NCBI GenBank assembly: GCA_030522415.1
Contig: CM060109.1
Location: 36,028,892 to 36,092,891 of the forward strand
From: Channallabes apus
Taxonomy: Eukaryota; Chordata; Actinopteri; Siluriformes; Clariidae
Length of the DNA: 64,000 bases
Direction: 5' to 3'
The translations under genes were made by a program, and so were the position numbers. This document shows, one piece after another, positions 10,561-19,266 of this stretch. Every line of letters starts with the position of its first letter. Within the stretch, counting starts at the first letter, position 1. The notes beneath the pieces were generated by a model. The model was given only the letters and a program-made list of their open reading frames with translations, was not told where the DNA came from and made no database searches.

Positions 10561-11275
10561 GTACAACACGGTGTGGCTGGAGCTGGAGTTTGTCGTGTTC
10601 GAGGTAAGTTTGGCTTTCTTTTTTGGATGTGATTCTCGCTTTCATGACTCCCAATTAATGTTCATCTTAATCTCAGGACGTACAATTAGCAATTTCAGTT
10701 TTTAATAGTGTGGAGATTCACAAAACACCGTTTTCGTGTAAAAACCTGAACCTACGGAGCCCCCATGGGTCCTGTGGTAAATAAATAAATAAATAAAATA
10801 ATAACGAACCGAGCGCGCGGATTAATACACCGAGATGTGTTTCTTACCCCCACCCCGAGTGAAAACGGCGTGTTCAGAGACAAAGCCTCGCCAGTTAGAT
10901 GCCATTTCTGAACAAACTGAGTCGTGTGTGTTAAAGCATTAAATGGTAAAAGAGCACTAGCAATAAACGTTTTTTTTTCTGAAGCCGAACTTTATTAATG
11001 AGTTACGAGTAAAGAACCTGTACATATGTTCATACAGTATTGACAGCAGCTCTAATTTACTGCGGTAAAGCCAGCCGCGGTTCAGAAAAACACGGTCAAG
11101 CCAGCCGCGATTGATTTTAGTGCGCGCGCATATTACAGCGATTACGGTAGTTTCATGAACAACACAGAGAGAATGCCCCATATCTGAAAAATGCTGCAGT
11201 AAAATAGTTTCATATGTGGTGTGTATATAGTATGGGACGTCCTGAATAAGAACTGATCATTGTTTTTTTTTCTGT

Positions 11276-11404
11276 TTCAGTCTGAAGTATTGTGTGTCTA
11301 CTGAAGCCGAAAATGTGTGCACATTAAACTGCGCATGCGTGTTTGGAGTCGCTGTGTGTGCCCGCGCTGTGTACAGTATCAGTCGGTTGGGGATCATCAC
11401 GGAG
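11276..11404 (+). repeat. Direct repeat, copy 2 (partner 10452-10560)
   Basis: Near-identical to copy 1. It is preceded by a pyrimidine tract and CAG that look like a 3' splice site, so an exon duplication is possible. Confidence 0.9.
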
Positions 11405-12409
11405 GATCTCTTTGATGATTGCCTGGTAAAGCATTGTTTTCTTATTAATTATACAATTTATTAATACCTTGAATATAGTGTTTGTTGTATTGGACAGAAG
11501 CATATAAATGCAAATGAATATATAAATATGAGTAATTATTGAACGAATTTTCATGTTTGGACTAACCCTTTAAATACAAACTCAGCATTCATCATAGGAT
11601 TTCCTGACACTGTAAAGCCATCTCATGCCATGTTTTACTGATGCAAGATTAGTGCTAAAGCAATTTAACCCAAGTTTAACAATATGAAGTATATGAAGTG
11701 ATGGTCATTTTTTTATTATCATTTATTTTTATTATTATTTTTTTCTCAATGAAGTCAGCACAGGTTAAAGCAATTCAGATTTTTTTTGCTTCTCAAAATA
11801 AATGATTTATTTTCTTGTACATTTTATGCAGGGGGACAGACGAAGTGACACCTTCTTAAAATCCTTGTCCGTGCTGTTGAAGGGGAAGAACCGGTTGGTG
11901 TATCCATAATCCTTGAAGGAGAGGCTATTGTGTGTGTGTGTATGTATATATATGGAAATATAATTAATATTTTCGTGTTTAATTACAAAAAAAAAAACAT
12001 TTTAATGGTTAGTGATTGTTGCAGACATTTACACTATTTTTGAGAACTATTAAGTTCTCCTTCAACGTGTCATAGCCGATAACTGCCCCTTTGAAGCCTT
12101 TGAATGGTGTTAAAAATACTTGCAAAACAAGTATTGCAGCCATACATTGGAGGGAACTTCTGAGGTGGTCAGTGATTGATGGCACGGTCGGTCGGAGGGG
12201 GTTGTGATCACACCTATAGATCTTTTGTTCTAGGCTATCGGTCAAATATCTCTCCACTTGGAAGCAAAAACATGCAAGGGATTTCAGCATCTCGACGCAC
12301 ATACTAAGCTGTTTATAAAGTAGACACTGTTTGTTTTTTCATTTTGTAATCTTTCCCGTGTTTACCGTGTACTGTACAATGTATATTCATTTTTTAATGA
12401 ATTACTGTA

Positions 12410-12415
12410 AATAAA
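12410..12415 (+). terminator. Possible polyadenylation signal
   Basis: AATAAA, followed about 35-60 bases later by a T- and GT-rich stretch (TTTCTGTTTTTTTGTGTGTG). This is the expected layout of a transcript 3' end for the candidate frame upstream. The hexamer alone is common by chance in AT-rich DNA. Confidence 0.3.
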
Positions 12416-12564
12416 CTACACATTCCGTTGATTTACCAGAAATGACTTTTCTGTTTTTTTGTGTGTGCTAAACTAAACTTCAGGGTCAAAGTAATAGCGA
12501 TTTTATTTGAAAAGTATTATATATTTACAATGCTGATAAGTTCAAGCTTAGATTCATATATAAA

Positions 12565-12640
12565 CTGCTTCAAAGTCTTTCCGTGACCGCTGAAATCCGA
12601 CAGACGCAGGGCTCAAGGGAGGTGTGTCTGTGTGTGTGTG
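12565..12640 (+). repeat. Third, diverged partial copy of the nested unit
   Basis: CTTCAAAGTCTTTCCGTGAC, then CTGAAATCCGACA and CAGGGCTCAAGGGAG followed by (TG)n resembles 13088-13210 with an internal deletion. It suggests that the unit was already tandem before the 1.1-kb duplication. Confidence 0.6.
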
Positions 12641-12674
12641 TGCGCGCGCGCGTGTGTATGTGTGTGTGTGCGGG

Positions 12675-13777
12675 TTAAGGGTGCGCTGCCCTCTCTTGCC
12701 CCTGCGTAGAGCCTACACACACACATCTATCTATCTATCTATCTATTATATAAATACACATTTGGAATCTGCATCTACATTTTCTGTTACAAGTATAGAA
12801 TTAGGTTCAGCTGAGACTCATGATCAATGGTGTTAGGGTACTTATGTAGTGATAATTAGTTTCAGCCAGATCATTAAAACTAACAATGGACTATGACACT
12901 CTTGAGAGGGGATATGAAGGTGTTATTCATTTATTTATTCTCTACAAGGGTGCGAACAACACTACAGACCAAACTATAACTCTCTCTTACTACTATAACA
13001 ATTCTAGATATAAACAAACAAAATACAGCTTTTTTTCCTCAGAGGTAAACGGAAAAGTGAAGTTGTTCAGCTGTCACTGCAGCTTCTTCAAAGTCTTCCC
13101 ACTCCGTGACCACTGAAATCCGACACGACACCACGTTAGGCTACGTCTTGACTCATTTGTATACCGACGGTGATTGGATGTTTCCCGAGGGCTCAGGGGA
13201 GTGTGTGTGTGTCTGTGTGTGTGTGTGTCTGTGTGTGTGTGTCTATGTGTGTGTGTCTGTGTCTATGTGTGTGCGTCTATGTGTGTGTGTCTGTGTGTGT
13301 GTGTGTCTATGTGTGTGCGTCTATGTGTGTGTGTCTGTGTGTGTGTGTCTATGTGTGTGCGTGCGCGCTCTAAATATAAACAAACAAAATGCAGCTTTTT
13401 TTTCAGAGGTAAACGGAAAAGTGAAGATGTTCAGTGTCACTATGCAGATGTTACACTCAGTGGAGTTACCGAAATCATTGGTTTAGTCCTCATTGAGCTT
13501 TTGTTCCTCTTATGTGAGCATAAACAGTGAAACATTCCACAGATTTATAATACACCGCGGCCAAGTGAACCACGTTCCCGTCGAACGAAACGAGGCATAA
13601 TCGTGGTGTTTGCTTCGCTTATGACACATCATAGTTTATTACCTGCTGTGGTAGATCTGAATATTTATTCAAACACAATAATAAAGCTTTATATCCTCAG
13701 GAGGGCTCAGTACATTGTTTTAGCGATAGTTTCACGGAAGCGAGTTCAGAACTAATCTAACCAAACCAAAAAAAAAA
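12675..13777 (+). repeat. 1.1-kb direct duplication, copy A
   Basis: From TTAAGGGTGCGCTGCC to the A run after CTAACCAAACC. Copy B at 16233-17304 is nearly identical outside the microsatellites: a 76-codon open frame at 12886-13116 recurs unchanged at 16456-16686. A single base difference is visible at about 13618 (C) against 17142 (G). The copy includes a (TATC)n stretch and a long interrupted (TG)n. No LTR hallmarks or internal gag/pol lie between the copies. Confidence 0.93.
13002..13441 (+). repeat. Internal repeat nested inside copy A
   Basis: A block of about 75 bases (ATATAAACAAACAAAATACAG through AGAGGTAAACGGAAAAGTG to TCAGCTGTCACT) at 13002-13078 recurs at about 13369-13441. Between them lies an interrupted (TG)n with TCTATG and TGCG variants at about 13200-13365. 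The same nested layout occurs in copy B. Confidence 0.85.
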
Positions 13778-14094
13778 TAGCTGGATAGTTTTGTTCTTCA
13801 GAAAAGATATCTGAAGTCACAGAGAGATCCTGCTCTGTAGAAGCTGCCTCAGTCTATTTGTGCAATTACTCCATCCCGCCCTTATCAATGATAGTATAGT
13901 AATGATGTCGCTGTTGATTATCTGTTCTTGTGCTTTTGAAAAATAAATATTTTTTTCTAAGAACATGTAATAGGATGGTGTTTATTGCATATATGTATGT
14001 TTTTTGTAATAGGCAAGTATATCAAAATAATTTAACTGTTTAATAGACATGGGTGTTTTTTTTACAGATTCACTGTAAAACATGAAAATAATAA

Positions 14095-14325
14095 TAACCT
14101 ATTTGTGAGGTAGAATTAACCCAACATTCCAGTTAAAATGAACCAACAAACCCCAAACATATGGGTAGAACATTTGAACCATTTATGTGGTAGAATTAAC
14201 CCAGCATTATAGTTAAATATGACCTAGCATTTGGATTGAATATTTAACCCATCTTGCTGGGTTAAATTAACCCAGCATTTAGTTAGTCCTATATTTACCC
14301 AGCAGCTGGGTTAAAAACAACCCTA
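14095..14325. repeat. Degenerate tandem array of TGGGTTAA/TTAACCCA units
   Basis: Units such as GAATTAACCCAGCATT recur four or more times, including palindromes around 14260-14280 and ACCCAGCAGCTGGGT. It resembles common fish interspersed repeats; the family was not identified. Confidence 0.6.
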
Positions 14326-14329
14326 AAAA

Positions 14330-14332
<3 letters not shown>

Positions 14333-14408
<76 letters not shown>
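14333..14408. repeat. (TA)n microsatellite
   Basis: Nearly pure TA run with one G interruption. Confidence 0.95.
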
Positions 14409-14414
<6 letters not shown>

Positions 14415-14454
14415 GACATGCGTGTGTCATTTTAATTCAAATGAACATTTTAAT

Positions 14455-15085
14455 CTGTGCATGGGCGTCAACTCGCACGTTCTGTAATGTTCCATTGTCT
14501 TTTAGAGCCCATTACTAAAGCAGGTTACTAAAACCTGGCTTACTACCTATAAAAAATATTTCAATTTAACTCATGGGTCTCAATCACAGATGACACGACA
14601 AATTATATACTCTGAAACGTTCATTTGAACATTTAAAATGTTAATACAAAAATACAAAAACATGAATACTAATGTTATCATGGTGTAAATTATTAACATT
14701 AGGTTAGGTCCTGCCCTTAATTAATTCATATTATAATTACTTTTACATAGTATAGTTACTGGACTGACATTACCAAAACTAGCTATTTGATTTAGCCTTT
14801 CTAAAATCAACCCATATATCATTTATAATCAGAAAACATAAAACATATTATGATCTGTTCAACAGCCCATCTGTTTTAATTTAGTTTGTATTTTTTATTA
14901 TTCATAAGACAACCTTTCAGTTTTGTAAATATTTTAGTTATAGTGTGTTAAGTCTTACTTTAGGTTAAACGTTTTTGAGAATTTGACCATCCAGCTTAGA
15001 TAAATGTTATGTCATTGATAAAATCTGGATTAAGGATATTTTATTATATAATTATATATATATATATATATATTTATTTTTTAGT
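14455..15085. other. AT-rich sequence, no gene seen
   Basis: No recognisable gene; a short (TA)n is at about 15050-15072. Confidence 0.5.
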
Positions 15086-15190
15086 TTCCCCCTGAGGGAT
15101 TGCCACCTTATTGTGGTCAGGGGGTTTGCGTGCCTCAACACAATTGTTGTCTGGTCTAGAACACCGTGTTGTCTGGTCTAGAACGGCGCT
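15086..15190 (+). mobile_element. LINE 5'-end fragment (second copy of the leader hairpin)
   Basis: CCCCCTGA (15088-15095) pairs with TCAGGGGG (15117-15124), around an inner CCAC/GTGG stem with loop CTTATT. Next come GTTTGCGTG and TTGTTGTCTGG, as in the leader of the LINE at 1725. A 17-base block, GTTGTCTGGTCTAGAAC, is repeated in tandem with a 6-base spacer. No endonuclease or RT follows, so this is a bare 5' end. Confidence 0.7.
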
Positions 15191-16232
15191 GCCTCTGACC
15201 GTCTTTTGTCTTGTAAATGAGTATTCACTCACCTTCCAATCCCCCCAGCGCACACACTCTGTTTGTACTGTAAACTGTACTGTAACTGTGTTTGCTAGGG
15301 CACTTGGTTATACACAGTACTTTAATGTATGGAACACTTACTTAACTTACTGGTTTGGTTTAAATATCGCTTATTACCTTATTCAACAAAATAAATTCAT
15401 TATTAACGTATTGAAGTATTTTAGTTAAGGACAAAAACTGTGCTTGTGTTTAGAACTGCTGAACAGCCGAAAACACACACGCACCCATCCCCCCCGCCAA
15501 AAACACACACACACACACAGAGCAATTAACACCAGGAGTGGAAGGTGAGAAACCTTGTCGTTGCTCTTTTGGAGTTCTTAAAACCCAAAACATTTATTTA
15601 TACTGAGAAAAAATTATTATGGGTCACAATCACAAATACATATAATCAAGTGTTTAACTGGTTTCATTTGTTTCTATGATCAATAATTATTATTATTTTC
15701 AGCCCAACTCTTTGACTATTTAAAACAAAGTTGTGTCCCATTTTTTGCCCATTGAAGTTGTTGGTTCAACTAAACAATTTTTAAATACCCAAACAATCCC
15801 CCAAAATTAAAACACGCAAAACATGACTTTAACAATTCAATTTATTCTTCCAAAACTAGTCAAAGTTAAAACAGTAATTTATATAAAACAGATGAATACA
15901 TCTTGTCTTTTTGCTTAAAGTTCATTAAACAACCCGGATACACCAGCTGCTTATAAGTCTCTATCTATAGTCCTTTTACATTAAAATAAAAAATTTTCAA
16001 ATATCAAAACTATTACATATTTGTTATTAATAATGTTATTACTTAACAGTTTAAGTCTTTGTTTCCCCCAAAGTACTGTATCAGACATTTTGCAGTTCTA
16101 TGTTCAGAATATACAGTAGACCTGATCAAACATCATTCTAAAGCTGTCGGACTGTGACGTCATCGCTACCGCAGATCAGTTCATCAACTTGTAATATATA
16201 CATTTTAGGAATATATTAACATGTGCAGACAT
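15191..16232. other. AT-rich spacer between the 1.1-kb copies
   Basis: No gene found. A CRE palindrome TGACGTCA lies at 16155-16162, about 75 bases before copy B. A short (CA)n is at about 15504-15520. Confidence 0.5.
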
Positions 16233-16270
16233 TTAAGGGTGCGCTGCCCTCTCTTGCCCCTGCGTAGAGC

Positions 16271-16304
<34 letters not shown>

Positions 16305-17304
16305 CTATCTATCTATTATATAAATACACATTTGGAATCTGCATCTACATTTTCTGTTACAAGTATAGAATTAGGTTCAGCTGAGACTCATGATCAATGG
16401 TGTTAGGGTACTTATGTAGTGATAATTAGTTTCAGCCAGATCATTAAAACTAACAATGGACTATGACACTCTTGAGAGGGGATATGAAGGTGTTATTCAT
16501 TTATTTATTCTCTACAAGGGTGCGAACAACACTACAGACCAAACTATAACTCTCTCTTACTACTATAACAATTCTAGATATAAACAAACAAAATACAGCT
16601 TTTTTTCCTCAGAGGTAAACGGAAAAGTGAAGTTGTTCAGCTGTCACTGCAGCTTCTTCAAAGTCTTCCCACTCCGTGACCACTGAAATCCGACACGACA
16701 CCACGTTAGGCTACGTCTTGACTCATTTGTATACCGACGGTGATTGGATGTTTCCCGAGGGCTCAGGGGAGTGTGTGTGTGTCTGTGTGTGTGTGTGTGT
16801 GTCTGTGTGTGTGTGTCTGTGTGTGTGTGTCTATGTGTGTGCGTCTATGTGTGTGTGTCTGTGTGTGTGTGTCTATGTGTGTGCGTGCGCGCTCTAAATA
16901 TAAACAAACAAAATGCAGCTTTTTTTTCAGAGGTAAACGGAAAAGTGAAGATGTTCAGTGTCACTATGCAGATGTTACACTCAGTGGAGTTACCGAAATC
17001 ATTGGTTTAGTCCTCATTGAGCTTTTGTTCCTCTTATGTGAGCATAAACAGTGAAACATTCCACAGATTTATAATACACCGCGGCCAAGTGAACCACGTT
17101 CCCGTCGAACGAAACGAGGCATAATCGTGGTGTTTGCTTCGGTTATGACACATCATAGTTTATTACCTGCTGTGGTAGATCTGAATATTTATTCAAACAC
17201 AATAATAAAGCTTTATATCCTCAGGAGGGCTCAGTACATTGTTTTAGCGATAGTTTCACGGAAGCGAGTTCAGAACTAATCTAACCAAACCAAAAAAAAA
17301 AAAA
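16233..17304 (+). repeat. 1.1-kb direct duplication, copy B
   Basis: Partner of 12675-13777. It differs mainly in a longer (CA)n near 16275-16302, fewer TCTATC units and a shorter interrupted (TG)n (about 16770-16890). Flanking DNA differs on the left; on the right a short block at 17375-17416 is again shared. Confidence 0.93.
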
Positions 17305-17762
17305 CATCCGAAGCTTCAAATAGAATGAACGAACTAATGAAATTGATATATATGTAATTGATATACTGTATATACAGACGTGTGTGTGTCATTTTAATTC
17401 AAATGAACATTTTAATGCTTTCTGATACACTTATCAACTTATCCACATAAACTTATCAACACATACTCTCCGTGCACGCACATACAATCTCTAAAAAAGT
17501 AAAATTAATAACATACATATACAAATAAACAAAAATATAAACGTCTATGTATATTGAAGGTTACGGTGAACGCAGAGTCGGGTAAGCACATGTGATGACG
17601 CGCGCGCCCTCACCTCTTGTTACGACTGCCTATTTGGCCAAAAAATAATTGAACGATATGCCTGGTCCTGGAAAGAGACAATAAATATATATATTTTTTT
17701 ATACATTTATTGCATTGTTTGTTGTTTACAGTCAAGCCATCAACATACAATAAAATGTAAAC

Positions 17763-17927
17763 ATGAGATCTAAACTAAAAACTGTGCTCCCTGTGCTGCT
17801 GCTGGCAATATCATCTCTTTGTTCTGCTGTCTCCGGCTCCCTCCCTGGTCCTGAACCGTACCACCATACATACCAGATCAAGAACTTGAAGATGAAGATT
17901 ATATCTCTGGTCTTCTCTCTCTGACGG
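17763..17927 (+). other. 54-codon frame with a signal-peptide-like start
   Basis: The frame opens MRSKLKTVLPVLLLAISSL and continues CSAVSGSLPG: basic N-terminus, hydrophobic core and small residues at a plausible cleavage point. It stops at TGA. In another frame the same DNA reads ELEDEDYISGLLSLTGSS up to a TAG at 18959 minus 1 kb (near 17958), which also looks protein-like, so the true frame, if any, is unclear. No Kozak or splice evidence decides it. It may be a coding relic of the inverted-ended block or chance. Confidence 0.2.
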
Positions 17928-18463
17928 GTTCCTCCCTAGTTTCTGATGATCTCAGTTAGTTTGTAGTGTTGCTTGTCCAAGGAAACCAGTAATCTTGCTT
18001 GAAGTGGAGCAGATATAATTCTCAGAAACTCATTACTGATCTTTAAAAAAAAAAAAAAAAGGTAAAAACAAAAATTGGACTGGCTCAAGTTCTTATGTTA
18101 GCAAATCTTAATTACAGTGTGTATAAAGTATAGAAAGCAGTACACTACAAACAGCACTCACTCCAAATTTGCTTGTTCTATGTTTACGTCACTTTCCTAT
18201 TAATTTTTACATCGTTAACCAACGGTACTTAAATATAATTATTTTCTTCGGCGCCGCTGACTTACTGTATAAACTCCGGTGTTTTTGAAAATCACCACGT
18301 TAGTTAGCTAATGCTAATGCAGGTAATATAGGTGGTTTTAGCTACAGTAGCAAACACGGACACAAAACTCAATCTACAAAGTAGTTGTTCCTGACATAAA
18401 TCATGAATTTGCTCATAGAAGAGATACATTTAACATAGAAATGACATGAGTTTGCTTTCTTAC
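17928..18463. other. Spacer with A run, no gene recognised
   Basis: An A run at about 18044-18060 and otherwise unique sequence. Confidence 0.5.
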
Positions 18464-18503
18464 CTGGTTTAAATGAGTTTTCTTTGAGAATCTCCACCCG
18501 CAT
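18464..18503 (-). other. Possible first coding exon, minus strand
   Basis: Minus-strand ATG at 18503-18501 opens MRVEILKENSFKP and runs to a strong 5' splice match (CCAG/GTAAGA). An NRF1-type motif lies about 220 bases upstream in the minus sense. I could not find an in-frame downstream exon: joining to the acceptor near 18041 gives an early stop. Low confidence. Confidence 0.2.
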
Positions 18504-18719
18504 GTGATTCAGTCCGTGAAAATGCTGCGTCATGAGGTCATGAGACACGGTTTGAAGCAGAAATGTCCTTTGTGAATGGATTAGATTTAAGTTTAATCAG
18601 GGGCTTTAACTAACAGTAACTGAAATACAGGTTCTGATATCCTTCCTTACTTGTTTCAACGTCATGCTCCGGTTTGAGGCGGAAATAAAATTATACCGGC
18701 AAAACTATGGTCTAAAGAC

Positions 18720-18731
18720 TGCGCATGCGCA
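18720..18731 (-). promoter_or_regulatory. Perfect NRF1-type palindrome
   Basis: TGCGCATGCGCA. Together with the motif at 10506 it places the same promoter-type element near both ends of the 8.9-kb block. Confidence 0.45.
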
Positions 18732-18811
18732 AATCACACTCAACCTAATAAGAGTACCTTGATCAAAATGAAATATTTCACTTTGGTTTCCTGCTGTAAA
18801 CAGCATTATAC

Positions 18812-18831
18812 TAAAAAAAAAAAAAAAAAAA
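18812..18831. repeat. Poly-A run
   Basis: About 20 A residues; no element boundary could be tied to it. Confidence 0.8.
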
Positions 18832-19221
18832 AGATTCACCCATAAGCATAAATTAGACACTTCAGTTAAAAAGAGCAAATTATTTTTTTTACTAATGGAA
18901 TGAGAAAAAAAAACACATTAAACTAGGTTTACTTTTTTCAGTGGATCCCTCAATAATTTCTGTCTCCTTTGCCTGTGTTTGATAATGTGAAGCACATATA
19001 CACTCATTCATCATGAAAGATCTATTATAAAACAAAATAAAATTCATGTTCGCTTCAGCACTGTTCATCCGCGTCCTTACATTCATTGTTGTACTTGGTC
19101 CGGCTTTTAGATAAAGTCCTTCCATGCGCCATCTGGCGGATATTCAGTGAAGCGCAACACATTTATTTAAAATTCCCGAATGTTGCCTCCGGCAAGACCC
19201 GGCACGCCGCGCGCTAAATTG

Positions 19222-19266
19222 CGGCATCCCGCGGGAAAACACGCAGGGTTTTAAGGGCGACATCTG
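19222..19266 (-). repeat. Right terminal inverted repeat of the 8.9-kb block
   Basis: Reverse complement begins CAGATGTCGCCCTTAAAACC and pairs with the left end at 10329. CpG-rich. Confidence 0.7.

Larger units (their letters stand above)
10389..11909 (+). other. Candidate three-exon reading frame, 145 codons, unknown product
   Basis: Join of 10389-10603, 11281-11425 and 11832-11909. Exon 1 ends GAG/GTAAGT, exon 2 follows a long pyrimidine tract and CAG at 11280, exon 2 ends CCTG/GTAAAG, and exon 3 follows TTTTATGCAG. The frame stays open across both joins and stops at TAA 11907-11909. Exon 2 repeats exon 1 in the same frame: LKYCVSTEAENVC occurs in both. The last part (EDLFDDCL, then GDRRSDTFLKSLSVLLKGKN) has a protein-like look. 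I do not recognise the family. CpG-rich promoter DNA can give open frames by chance, so coding status is unproven. Confidence 0.3.
13778..14454. other. Insert between duplicated blocks, with TGGGTTAA array and (TA)n
   Basis: Between 13778 and 14412 copy A has about 635 bases where copy B has about 70. It contains an array of AACCCAGC/GCTGGGTT-type units (about 14095-14325) and a (TA)n at about 14333-14408. After it, 14413-14454 matches 17375-17416 (shared CATTTTAATTCAAATGAAC), so the duplication continues beyond the 1.1-kb block. Confidence 0.7.
10329..19266. mobile_element. Candidate 8.9-kb block with terminal inverted repeats, family unknown
   Basis: The left end (10329 on) and the reverse complement of the right end (19266 backwards) agree at 24 of the first 26 bases, starting CAGATGTCGCC and running through TTAAAA to CCTGCGT. 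They stay similar and CpG-rich for about 20 more bases around GGGATCCCG/GGGATGCCG. TA lies just outside both ends (10327-10328 and 19267-19268), compatible with a TA target duplication. Both ends carry an NRF1-type motif and a 5' splice-like GTAAG pointing inward. No transposase was found. The alternative is two separate insertions of a short repeat in opposite orientation. Confidence 0.45.

Noticed and set aside
12009..12302. Minus-strand 97-codon frame
   Set aside because: No recognised domain; it lies antisense in the predicted 3' region of the candidate transcript. Not excluded, only unsupported.
13200..13365. CRISPR-like spaced repeats
   Set aside because: Spacers are microsatellite variants and the genome is eukaryotic.
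13106..13530. Cys/Val-rich and similar open frames over (TG)n (also 16676-17054, 27110-27427, 38652-38852, 47956-48292, 54503-54836)
   Set aside because: They are translations of (TG)n or (CA)n microsatellites, open in several frames at once, with no domain.
12675..17304. The 1.1-kb direct repeats as LTRs of a retrotransposon
   Set aside because: No TG...CA ends, primer-binding site, polypurine tract or gag/pol between them, and homology resumes downstream of the repeats.
18892..19125. Minus-strand 77-codon frame at the right end of the 8.9-kb block
   Set aside because: Position is tempting for a transposon gene, but no motif is visible and the DNA is AT-rich; left as unsupported.
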